From Clostridiales bacterium (GTDB taxonomy: Bacteria; Bacillota_B; Dehalobacteriia; UBA4068), in contig WRIA01000055.1 of NCBI GenBank assembly GCA_009782975.1, positions 1 through 5,564 of the forward strand: 5,564 nucleotides of DNA. The letters run 5' to 3'. A program made the position numbers and the translations under genes. The notes under the pieces are model-generated. The model ran no database searches, was not told where the DNA came from, and was given only the letters and a program-made list of their open reading frames with translations. Below are positions 1 to 5,556 of the stretch, piece after piece (position 1 is the first letter of the stretch; each line of letters opens with the position of its first letter).

Positions 1-1
1 A

Positions 2-226
2 GTTTTAACAGATTTGGATTTGCCTTCAGATCCGCTTACGGAGCAATATTGCCTTGATAATTGTCGGCGCTGTTTGGATGCTTGCCCGGCCAAGGCATTA
101 ACCGGAGATAGGGTGATACAAAAACGCTGTCGGAAACATACAAATGCTAAAAACGCCCGCGGTTGGGAGGTTTGTCTTTGTCATACCTGCCGTTCCGTTT
201 GCCCGCGCAAGTATGGTTGGTCATGA
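2..226 (+). CDS. C-terminal end of a double 4Fe-4S cluster protein, epoxyqueuosine-reductase-like (5'-truncated by window edge)
   Basis: The frame is open to the left edge and ends at TGA 224-226, so only about the last 74 residues are visible. They carry nine cysteines in ferredoxin-like spacing: C-x3-C-x2-C-x3-C-P (codons from 50 to 85), a lone Cys at 128-130, then C-x-C-x2-C-x3-C-P (codons 173 to 202). This supports binding of two 4Fe-4S clusters. The arrangement near a C-terminus, with a basic stretch between the two sets, resembles the cluster domain of QueG-like epoxyqueuosine reductases and the many clostridial relatives annotated under that name. In true QueG this domain feeds electrons to a cobalamin that reduces the tRNA queuosine precursor. 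The cobalamin domain would lie outside the window, so the specific reaction is not supported. The TTG at 14-16 is internal coding sequence, not a start. No terminator follows; the next gene starts 118 bases downstream on the same strand, so co-transcription is possible. Confidence 0.72.
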   Translation, partial: VLTDLDLPSDPLTEQYCLDNCRRCLDACPAKALTGDRVIQKRCRKHTNAKNARGWEVCLCHTCRSVCPRKYGWS

Positions 227-330
227 ATATCTCCCCGGGTGCCTGTGACCGAAACTATAGCTTTTAATGCCGCTTTAACTTCTGTACAGCCCGAAAGAAT
301 ACTTCTTCTTGCCATTGGCACGCATAAAGC

Positions 331-337
331 AGGAAGG
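331..337 (+). promoter_or_regulatory. Ribosome binding site AGGAAGG that fixes the TTG start of the transporter
   Basis: AGGAAGG lies 7 bases before TTG 345-347. The more upstream in-frame TTG at 309 has no purine-rich site in front of it, so this motif decides the start. Confidence 0.7.
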
Positions 338-344
338 AATCATT

Positions 345-1259
345 TTGAAGAGTATAAAAAGTAAAGCTCATTTTGTATTTTTTGCCTGGCTGACCGTGGG
401 CATAGTTTGGGGTGCCACCTTTGTAGGAAATAACATCGGAGTGCGGCATGTTCCCGCTTTGCTTATGGGCGGTTCGCGCTTTTTTATCGCGGCCTGCGTC
501 AGTGGGATGCTGACTTTTATTTATCGCGGCTGGCATGGATGCAACCGCCGTGAAGTGGCAAACTCCTTGATAATGGGTGCATTGATGTATGGGGTGGGCA
601 ATGCCTGTGTTTCATTGGCGCAAATAACGGTCAGTGCCAGCGTTACCGCAATTGTTTATGCCGCTATGCCCATAATAGTGGCTTTTTTTGATGGATTGCT
701 GCCCAGTGGCAACCGTCTGTCCGGTTGGGGTTGGCTGGGCTTATGTATAAGTCTGGCGGGTATAGTATGGTTATGGCTGCCCAACCTGGCTCTTGCCAAC
801 AAAAGTATGGGCGGTCTGCTGCTTTTGGTAGTTTCCAGCATTTTTTGGTCCGGCGGAATTCTCTATGGTAAATATCATCGCCGCTGCCGGAATATCTGGG
901 CGGATGTGACCTTACAGTGTCTGGCGGCCGGTTTACTGCAAATGACGGTGGGCAGCGCCATGGGCAATTGGCATTCCTGGCACAACAACCTGCCGGGATG
1001 GTCGGCCATACTGTTTTTGGCTCTGGTCGGCACGGTTTTGGGTAATGGCTGCTTTGTTTACGGCCTGCAAAATATGCCGCCCGCAAAAATGTCAACATAC
1101 TCTTATATAAATCCCATTTCGGCCATGTTTTTTTCCTGGCTTGTCATTGGCGAGGCTATAACAGGGCGGATGATCTTCAGCACGGTTGTCATTAGTTTAG
1201 GAGTGGTATTGGTGCAAACAACAGGTCTGCGTCAAAGAAAAACAGTAATACAGAAATAA
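345..1259 (+). CDS. EamA/DMT-superfamily drug/metabolite transporter (10 TM)
   Basis: The product is a 304-residue integral membrane protein, the normal size for a two-EamA-repeat (10 TMS DMT) exporter. Hydrophobic segments are evenly spaced from residue ~9 to ~290. The first repeat opens with a W-G-A-T-F motif near residues 22-26, typical of TM1 in this family. The second repeat contains the characteristic TM9 stretch with Y-I-N-P near 254-257 and the closing G-E at 269-270. The short cytoplasmic tail (QRKTVIQK) is basic. The start is TTG 345, chosen from the AGGAAGG site; starting at 309 would add 12 residues without a ribosome site. DMT exporters move amino acids, nucleosides or other small metabolites across the inner membrane, but the substrate cannot be read from sequence. 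No convincing sigma-A promoter is visible in 227-344. Transcription probably ends at the hairpin at 1386-1423, leaving a long 3' UTR that contains the repeat array. Confidence 0.88.
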   Translation: MKSIKSKAHFVFFAWLTVGIVWGATFVGNNIGVRHVPALLMGGSRFFIAACVSGMLTFIYRGWHGCNRREVANSLIMGALMYGVGNACVSLAQITVSASVTAIVYAAMPIIVAFFDGLLPSGNRLSGWGWLGLCISLAGIVWLWLPNLALANKSMGGLLLLVVSSIFWSGGILYGKYHRRCRNIWADVTLQCLAAGLLQMTVGSAMGNWHSWHNNLPGWSAILFLALVGTVLGNGCFVYGLQNMPPAKMSTYSYINPISAMFFSWLVIGEAITGRMIFSTVVISLGVVLVQTTGLRQRKTVIQK

Positions 1260-1270
1260 AATGCCACTCG

Positions 1271-1405
1271 CCCGTGCAGGACACTGCTGCACGCCCGTGC
1301 AGGACACTGCTGCACGCCCGTGCAGGACACTGCTGCACGCCCGTGCAGGACACTGCTGCACGCCCGTGCAGGATACTGCTGCACGCCCGTGCAGGATGCC
1401 GCTGT
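1271..1405. repeat. 23-bp tandem repeat array: five full copies plus a partial sixth, each unit self-complementary
   Basis: Copies begin at 1271, 1294, 1317, 1340, 1363 and 1386, exactly 23 bp apart, each opening with CCCGTGCAGGA and closing with CTGCTGCACG. Copies 1-4 are identical. Copy 5 differs by one base (C to T at 1374). Copy 6 matches for its first 12 bases, then diverges. There are no spacers, so this is not CRISPR. Each unit holds CGTGCAG and its reverse complement CTGCACG 7 bases apart, and every unit junction forms CTGCACG-CC-CGTGCAG. Each arm can therefore pair with a partner on either side. The array is in the 3' UTR of the transporter and upstream of the GH18 promoter. Frames on both strands stay open through it simply because the unit has no stop codon; none has a credible start. 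Confidence 0.95.
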
Positions 1406-1423
1406 CATCCAGTACGGGTTTTT
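1386..1423 (+). terminator. Rho-independent terminator for the transporter transcript
   Basis: CCCGTGCAGGATG (1386-1398) pairs with CATCCAGTACGGG (1406-1418) across a 7-base loop. That gives a 13-position stem with one A-A mismatch and one G-U pair, followed directly by TTTTT (1419-1423). The 5' arm is the sixth, diverged copy of the 23-bp repeat. Position and orientation fit the end of the EamA transporter mRNA, and it shields the GH18 promoter just downstream. Confidence 0.82.
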
Positions 1424-1435
1424 ACGCGCCATGTA

Positions 1436-1464
1436 TTTACCTTTCGTGGCGTATGTGTTACAAT
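1436..1464 (+). promoter_or_regulatory. Sigma-A-like promoter of the GH18 gene with extended -10
   Basis: TTTACC (1436-1441) and TACAAT (1459-1464) are separated by 17 bases, and TGT directly before the -10 gives a TGn extended -10. Transcription would begin near 1471, leaving a leader of about 43 bases before the TTG start. An imperfect inverted repeat (CGCCA 1427-1431 with TGGCG 1447-1451) brackets the -35 and could be an operator, but that is weak. Confidence 0.6.
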
Positions 1465-1500
1465 GTATGCGTCTTATTACGGTATCCTGAACGCGTTTGC

Positions 1501-1508
1501 GGAGGTGA
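1501..1508 (+). promoter_or_regulatory. Strong ribosome binding site GGAGGTGA for the GH18 gene
   Basis: GGAGGTGA lies 5 bases before TTG 1514-1516 and is nearly a full anti-16S match. It decides the start against the in-frame ATG at 1463, which overlaps the -10 hexamer and lies upstream of the predicted transcript start. Confidence 0.85.
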
Positions 1509-1513
1509 CCCCC

Positions 1514-2944
1514 TTGCGTAAAATATCGCTGATACTGCTTATAACGGCCTTGCTGGCTATATGGGCCCTTCCGGCCCTGGGAGAGGAGCAGGCCTCTGTG
1601 CATCTGGAGATAAACGGCGAACGGGTCTTGCCGGAAGCGCCTCCCTTTATACTGGATGGTTTTACTATGGTACCGCTGAGGTTCATCAGCGAATCCTGCG
1701 GCTTAAAGGTAGATTGGGACGGTCATCTGCGCCGCGTGACGGTTTTCGGCGGGGAATATACCCTGCGCCTGGATATAGGCAGTGCCACAGCGTACATAAA
1801 CGGCGAGCCCGCGCAATTGCAAGCCCCGCCGCTGATAAGCAACGGATACACAATGGTGCCGTTGCGTTTTATAATGGAAAGCCTGCAAGCGCGGGTGGAA
1901 TGGGAACCGGCCACGCGCACGGTAAAGATATTCACCGGCTACCCGGATACGGCGCAGACCGCAAATCCGCCGCAGGATGCTCCCGTCGCCTCTAAGGCCG
2001 GGCGCGTAACAGGCTATTACTTCGACAGCGCCTCCTGGGATATGCTGACCGCTTACTGCGGTACCTTTAACACGGTGATAAATTTTGCCTACAAAGTCTT
2101 TGCGGACGGCAGCGTGGCTTCCAAAAACTATAATTCCGGCTGGGAGGAAAACGCTCTGCCGTTTCTTAAGGCAGAACGCATGGAAAGCCTTATATTGGTA
2201 ACGGATTTCGGCGACCCGCCCGCCAACAAACAGGAGGGCTCCGCCTCTATGCTGGCCAATGCGGCTACGCGGGCCAACGGGGTGGCCAATATCGCGGAGT
2301 TGGTGCGGCAAACAGGGGTCGACGGTGTGGATATAGATTTTGAGAATATGGATACGGCAAGCCGCGATAATTTTACCGCCTTTATCCGCGAACTTAAGGC
2401 CGCGCTGCCGGATAAACTTGTTACAGTCTCCGTAAAACCCTGCCGCAGCGAGCGGGAGACCTGGCTTAATATGTTCGATTACAAGGCGCTGGGCCTGGCG
2501 GCGGACAGAGTGCATGTGATGTTCTACGACCAGCATTACGGGGGCAGCGAGCCGGGGCCGGTGGCCTCTCCCCAGTGGATACGCCAGGGGCTGGATCATA
2601 TGCTAACGCTTATACCCAAAGAAAAGCTCCATGTAATGCTGGGGGCCTACGGACGGGCCTGGGGGGGCGCTTATCGCGGCAGTTCCGTGCATATATCCCG
2701 CGCAAGGGAGATAATAGAGGAATTTTCGGCCGAGGTTAAGCGTGACGAAGCCTCCGGCGTGCCGTACCTGCTGTATAAGGATAAAGACGGCAGCCCCATG
2801 CAGTTGTGGTTCGAGGATCCTGTAAGCCTGGGGCAAAAGGCGGCGCTAGCCAGGGAATACGGTGTAGGGGGCATAGGCCTTTGGCGTATGGGCATAGTGC
2901 CGGATGATGTGTGGGAAAGCGTTATAGATAATTATCTTAAGTAA
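1514..2944 (+). CDS. Exported stalk-domain (copper amine oxidase N-like) GH18 glycoside hydrolase
   Basis: The product has 476 residues. Residues 1-23 form a signal peptide: basic MRK, a hydrophobic core, and a likely cut after A-L-G. Residues ~26-140 are a copper-amine-oxidase-N-type stalk domain (PF07833-like) with the repeated signature TMVPLRFI at 51-58 and 113-120. Despite the name this domain does not imply oxidase activity; it is common on cell-surface proteins of Clostridia. A Pro/Ala/Gln-rich linker (~141-162) leads to a GH18 TIM barrel (~163-476). The catalytic motif D-G-V-D-I-D-F-E is at 270-277, with E277 as the expected acid/base. Also visible are a MFYD motif at 336-339 and a closing strand containing G-L-W at 455-457. 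The S-x3-K and L-A-x-x-Y-G-x-x-G pattern before it resembles spore-cortex or cell-wall GH18 enzymes (SleL/YaaH/YdhD group). A peptidoglycan or spore-cortex N-acetylglucosaminidase role is more likely than chitinase, but this is inference. Start is TTG, set by GGAGGTGA. Confidence 0.9.
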   Translation: MRKISLILLITALLAIWALPALGEEQASVHLEINGERVLPEAPPFILDGFTMVPLRFISESCGLKVDWDGHLRRVTVFGGEYTLRLDIGSATAYINGEPAQLQAPPLISNGYTMVPLRFIMESLQARVEWEPATRTVKIFTGYPDTAQTANPPQDAPVASKAGRVTGYYFDSASWDMLTAYCGTFNTVINFAYKVFADGSVASKNYNSGWEENALPFLKAERMESLILVTDFGDPPANKQEGSASMLANAATRANGVANIAELVRQTGVDGVDIDFENMDTASRDNFTAFIRELKAALPDKLVTVSVKPCRSERETWLNMFDYKALGLAADRVHVMFYDQHYGGSEPGPVASPQWIRQGLDHMLTLIPKEKLHVMLGAYGRAWGGAYRGSSVHISRAREIIEEFSAEVKRDEASGVPYLLYKDKDGSPMQLWFEDPVSLGQKAALAREYGVGGIGLWRMGIVPDDVWESVIDNYLK

Positions 2945-2960
2945 GCAGGTAAGGCCGTGT

Positions 2961-5054
2961 TTACATCCGCATGGCCCTCATGGCGTTAAGGATGGCCAGC
3001 AAGGCTACCCCCACATCGGCAAATACCGCCGCCCACATAGTAGCGGCGCCCAGCGCGCCCAGGAGCAGGAACACCGCTTTTACCCCTAAAGCAAAGATGA
3101 TGTTCTGCCAGACCACGCGTCTGGTAAATCGTGCTATTTCTATAGCTTCGGCCAGCTTGGATGGCTCGTCGGTCATAAGGGCCACATCCGCTGCTTCCAG
3201 GGCCGCGTCGGAGCCCAGGCCGCCCATGGCCACGCCTATGTCCGCCATAGCAAGCGCGGGTGCGTCGTTTATGCCATCGCCCACAAAGGCCAGCTTACCG
3301 CCTGGCCTTTTTTGTCCGGCCAGCAATTCCAGCTTTTCCACCTTGCCCTGTGGCAGCAGCCCGCCAAACGCTTCGTCTATGCCCAATTCCCCGGCTACGG
3401 CCAGGGCTATCTGCGGGTCGTCGCCGGTAAGCATAACGGTTTTTCTTACCCCCAAAGCTTTAAGCGCGGCGACAGCCTTAGGGCTGTCCTTCTTTATTTC
3501 ATCGGATATCGTAAGGCAGCCGCCAAACACACCGTTTACCGCCACATATACCTTAGTGCCGCAGCCTGCCTCCTCCGCGCAGGTTATGCCGGCATGTTCC
3601 AGCAGCTTTTGGTTGCCTGCCAGTATCGTTGTTCCTGCTGCTTTTACGCTTACGCCCTGTCCGGCTATCTCGCGGTATTCCTTAAGGCCGGTTCTATCCG
3701 GGGCTTTGCCGTATTCCTTAAGCACGGACAAAGCTATGGGATGATTGGAAAAAGCTTCGGCCTTTGCCGCCGCTTCCAACAATCCGGTCTCGCAAAAACC
3801 ATTGGCAGGTTTGATAGCCGTCACCTTGAACACGCCTTTTGTAAGCGTGCCCGTTTTGTCGAACACCACCGTATCCAGCTCGTTCAGGGCTTCCAGATAA
3901 TTGCCGCCCTTTATAAGTATGCCCCTTCTGGAAGCGCAGCCTATGCCGCCGAAAAAGCCCAGTGGGATGGAGATCACCAGCGCGCAGGGGCAGGAGATGA
4001 CCAAAAAGATAAGGCCGCGGCTTAGCCAAACAGACCACGCGCTACCTGTAAGCAGGGGCGGCACTATGGCAATAAGCGCCGCCAGACCGGTAACGGCTGG
4101 GGTATAATAGCGGGCAAATTTAGTGATGAAGCTTTCCGTGGGCGCTTTTTTTGCCGCTGCGTTCTCCACCAGATCTATGATCCTGGAAGCGGTGGAACTC
4201 CCGAAGGTCTGCGTGACTTTTATGGTAAGCAGGCCGTTTTGGTTTACGCAGCCGGATAGAGCTTTATCTCCGGCGCGAACCATGCGCGGCAGGGATTCCC
4301 CGGTAAGCGCGGAGGTATCCAGCGCCGCTTCGCCCTCTGTAATAAGACCGTCCAGGGGTATCCTTTCCCCCGGCTTTACGATGATGATGTCGCCTATCCC
4401 TATGCTTGCCGGGGCTACCTTCTCCACTTTGTAGCCTATCCGCAGGTTGGCGGTATCGGGCCGTATGTCCATAAGCCCGGCAATGGTTCTTTTTGATTTG
4501 CGCACCGCCGATCCCTGGAAATATTCACCCACCTGAAAAAACAGCATAACGGCAACGGCCTCGGCATATTCTCCCAGTGCAAAGGCCCCTATTGTAGCCA
4601 CGGCCATAAGTAAGTTCTCGTCAAATATTTTCCCCCGCGTTATGTTTCGTACCGCCCGCAACAGCACACCGCCGCCGGTCAGCAGGTAAGCTAATACGAA
4701 AAGCGCCGGGGTCATATAGCCGTTTATGCCGAAAATCTGCTCCGCTGCTATGCCCGCGGCCAAAAAAGCCGCGCCCACAAATGTTCTTATGGTTCCGGCG
4801 CGGTATTCTTTGCCGCTTTCTTCTCGCTTTGCGGGGACTTTTTCCCGCACCGGCACATCCGGTTCATGGCGGTGGACAATGCGCTCTATATTTTTTAACA
4901 GTTCCTCTCCATTGCCGCCGGCGGCCTCTATACGCAGTGTAGCGGTAACAAAATTGACCGAGGCATAGATAACGCCTTCCATTTTTTTTAGGTCTTTTTC
5001 TATAGCGGCGGCGCAATTAGGGCAATCCAGGCCCGGCAAAATATATTCCTTCAT
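2961..5054 (-). CDS. cadA: P1B-type heavy-metal-translocating ATPase, Zn/Cd/Pb group (CadA/ZntA-like)
   Basis: The product has 697 residues, normal for the family. An N-terminal HMA domain (~1-70) carries the metal-binding C-P-N-C at 11-14. Eight membrane helices fit the P1B layout: four before ~180, two at ~312-365 and two after ~650. Motifs in order are TGES 251-254 (actuator), CPC 355-357 in the sixth helix, DKTGT with phospho-Asp D399, the H-P dipeptide at 438-439 (ATP site) and GDGIND at 592-597. An Asp in the last helix (A-D-V-G, D680) with N-A-M-R near the end is the mark of the Zn2+/Cd2+/Pb2+ subgroup; Cu pumps lack it. The protein pumps these divalent metals out of the cytoplasm using ATP. 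The ATG at 5054 is chosen because GGAGGG (5063-5068) lies 8 bases upstream; upstream in-frame extension would run through the operator. It follows the repressor gene by 62 bases and converges on the GH18 gene with a 16-bp gap. Confidence 0.94.
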   Translation of the reverse strand: MKEYILPGLDCPNCAAAIEKDLKKMEGVIYASVNFVTATLRIEAAGGNGEELLKNIERIVHRHEPDVPVREKVPAKREESGKEYRAGTIRTFVGAAFLAAGIAAEQIFGINGYMTPALFVLAYLLTGGGVLLRAVRNITRGKIFDENLLMAVATIGAFALGEYAEAVAVMLFFQVGEYFQGSAVRKSKRTIAGLMDIRPDTANLRIGYKVEKVAPASIGIGDIIIVKPGERIPLDGLITEGEAALDTSALTGESLPRMVRAGDKALSGCVNQNGLLTIKVTQTFGSSTASRIIDLVENAAAKKAPTESFITKFARYYTPAVTGLAALIAIVPPLLTGSAWSVWLSRGLIFLVISCPCALVISIPLGFFGGIGCASRRGILIKGGNYLEALNELDTVVFDKTGTLTKGVFKVTAIKPANGFCETGLLEAAAKAEAFSNHPIALSVLKEYGKAPDRTGLKEYREIAGQGVSVKAAGTTILAGNQKLLEHAGITCAEEAGCGTKVYVAVNGVFGGCLTISDEIKKDSPKAVAALKALGVRKTVMLTGDDPQIALAVAGELGIDEAFGGLLPQGKVEKLELLAGQKRPGGKLAFVGDGINDAPALAMADIGVAMGGLGSDAALEAADVALMTDEPSKLAEAIEIARFTRRVVWQNIIFALGVKAVFLLLGALGAATMWAAVFADVGVALLAILNAMRAMRM
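3285..3313 (+). terminator. Terminator-like hairpin, antisense, inside the ATPase gene
   Basis: AAAGGCCAG (3285-3293) pairs perfectly with CTGGCCTTT (3302-3310) across an 8-base loop, and a six-T run occupies 3308-3313. On the plus strand this has the form of an intrinsic terminator. It could stop read-through from the GH18 gene 341 bases upstream, since no terminator fits in the 16-bp convergent gap. The same bases encode the conserved stretch leading into GDGIND, so the hairpin may be accidental. A second GGCCAG at 3318-3323 can compete for the same arm. Confidence 0.4.
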
Positions 5055-5062
5055 AACGGATA

Positions 5063-5068
5063 CCCTCC
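5063..5068 (-). promoter_or_regulatory. Ribosome binding site GGAGGG of the ATPase gene
   Basis: Read on the minus strand, GGAGGG lies 8 bases before ATG 5054-5052. It rules out the longer in-frame reading that would begin upstream within or before the operator palindrome. Confidence 0.75.
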
Positions 5069-5070
5069 AA

Positions 5071-5107
5071 ATCATACTTATAGTTGAGCAATTGTTCAAT
5101 CGTTTAA
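5071..5107 (-). promoter_or_regulatory. Candidate promoter region of the ATPase gene (two possible -10 elements)
   Basis: On the minus strand TTGAAC (5099-5094) is 17 bases from TATGAT (5076-5071), close to consensus. Its start point, however, would fall in the ribosome binding site. The alternative is TATAAG (5082-5077) with TTAAAC (5107-5102) at a long 19-base spacing, which leaves the ribosome site intact. The operator palindrome lies in the spacer of the second or over the -35 of the first, so either would be repressible. Confidence 0.45.
5084..5099. promoter_or_regulatory. ArsR/SmtB-type operator in front of the ATPase gene
   Basis: TTGAGCAATTGTTCAA is an inverted repeat with 7 of 8 base pairs symmetric. 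It has the TGA..CA/TG..TCA character of SmtB/CzrA/CadC operators and lies between the repressor stop and the ATPase start. It matches the site at 5500-5515 in 14 of 16 bases, which strongly suggests one protein binds both. Confidence 0.72.
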
Positions 5108-5110
5108 GTA

Positions 5111-5158
5111 AAAAAATTACTCAAGGATATGCTCAAAGCCCTTTTCAAAAATATCCTT
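5111..5158 (-). terminator. Weak terminator-like or attenuator-like inverted repeat at the end of the repressor gene
   Basis: On the minus strand AAGGATAT (5158-5151) can pair with ATATCCTT (5130-5123). Six bases later comes TTTTTT (5116-5111), directly after the TAA stop. The stem is AT-rich, the loop is 20 bases and the U-run is displaced, so at best it is a partial terminator between the repressor and ATPase genes. Confidence 0.22.
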
Positions 5159-5476
5159 CACATGACTGTCCGCTAAAGAGTAGTAAACGGTTTTGCCCTG
5201 TTTATCGTATTTTATAAGGTTGGCCAGGCGTAACGATTTAAGCTGATGGGATATGGCTGATTTGCTCATGCCCAGTAAAACGGCCAGATCGCATACGCAC
5301 ATTACCTCCCGGGAGAGCGCCCACAATATCCGCAGGCGGGTATTATCCGCGAACATTTTGTAGAGATCCGCCAGGTCGTAAAAGTTTTTGGCGTCCGGCA
5401 TTATTTTACGGACACGGGCCACTACTTCCTCGTGTATTACCTCGCAATCGCAGGTATATCTTTCTTTGTATATCAT
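5117..5476 (-). CDS. cadC: ArsR/SmtB-family metal-sensing repressor, CadC-like
   Basis: The product has 119 residues, the usual size for a winged-helix ArsR/SmtB repressor. The DNA-recognition helix is in the segment S-K-S-A-I-S-H-Q-L-K (71-80), followed by a beta wing with K-Y-D-K-Q-G-K-T-V-Y-Y (89-99). Two metal-site signatures are present. Cysteines C9 and C11 at the N-terminus with C60-x-C62 in CVCDL match a CadC-like alpha3N site for Cd/Pb/Zn. D103, H105, H116 and E119 have the D-x-H / 11 / H-x2-E spacing of the SmtB/CadC alpha5 zinc site. The protein is expected to dimerise, block the operators at 5500-5515 and 5084-5099, and leave DNA when metal binds. The start is ATG 5476, with AGGAGT (5485-5490) 8 bases upstream. 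It is the first gene of the pair with the ATPase. Strict CadC versus CzrA/SmtB naming is uncertain; the family is not. Confidence 0.92.
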   Translation of the reverse strand: MIYKERYTCDCEVIHEEVVARVRKIMPDAKNFYDLADLYKMFADNTRLRILWALSREVMCVCDLAVLLGMSKSAISHQLKSLRLANLIKYDKQGKTVYYSLADSHVKDIFEKGFEHILE

Positions 5477-5499
5477 TTTTGGTAACTCCTATAAAATGG

Positions 5500-5515
5500 T
5501 TGAGCAACTATTCAA
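5500..5515. promoter_or_regulatory. ArsR/SmtB-type operator in front of the repressor gene (autoregulatory)
   Basis: TTGAGCAACTATTCAA is a weaker palindrome than the ATPase site (5 of 8 pairs) but 14 of 16 bases are identical to it. It starts about 5 bases downstream of the predicted transcript start near 5520, a position that would block promoter clearance or RNA polymerase binding. Confidence 0.68.
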
Positions 5516-5526
5516 CTGTTTATCTG

Positions 5527-5556
5527 AATATATCATGTCTTACCGTATATTTTCAA
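5527..5556 (-). promoter_or_regulatory. Sigma-A-like promoter of the repressor gene with extended -10
   Basis: On the minus strand TTGAAA (5556-5551) is 18 bases from TATATT (5532-5527), and TGA directly before the -10 gives a TGn extension. Transcription would start near 5520, giving a 44-base leader that contains the operator and the AGGAGT ribosome site. Confidence 0.65.

Noticed and set aside
14..16. TTG as the start of a 70-residue ferredoxin-like gene
   Set aside because: The frame is open to the window edge, no ribosome site precedes it, and the residues match the tail of a larger protein.
227..344. Promoter or terminator between the iron-sulfur gene and the transporter
   Set aside because: Only poor -10-like stretches and a 4-bp hairpin (GCCA/TGGC at 311-319) are visible; nothing supports a call.
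1271..1405. CRISPR array or replication iterons
   Set aside because: The units abut with no spacers, there are no cas genes, and no replication initiator or plasmid gene is nearby.
1274..1513. N-terminal extension of the GH18 protein by 80 residues into the repeat array
   Set aside because: The extension would pass through a terminator and a promoter and bury the signal peptide. GGAGGTGA directly before TTG 1514 gives a far better start.
1232..1603. Repeat-containing proteins encoded through the 23-bp array on either strand (cysteine-rich 23-residue repeats)
   Set aside because: A stop-free 23-bp unit keeps frames open automatically. There is no ribosome site, and the frames overlap the terminator and promoter.
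2661..2667. Run of seven G in the GH18 gene as a phase-variation tract
   Set aside because: It reads in frame as Trp-Gly-Gly, the gene is intact on both sides, and seven G alone is weak evidence.
2926..2937. Perfect palindrome AGATAATTATCT at the end of the GH18 gene as a terminator
   Set aside because: It is AT-only apart from one G and one C, has no loop and no T-run, and lies within codons.
2971..3744. Long open frames on the plus strand opposite the ATPase gene
   Set aside because: They are antisense shadows of a fully motif-supported ATPase; they have no ribosome sites and their composition mirrors its codons.
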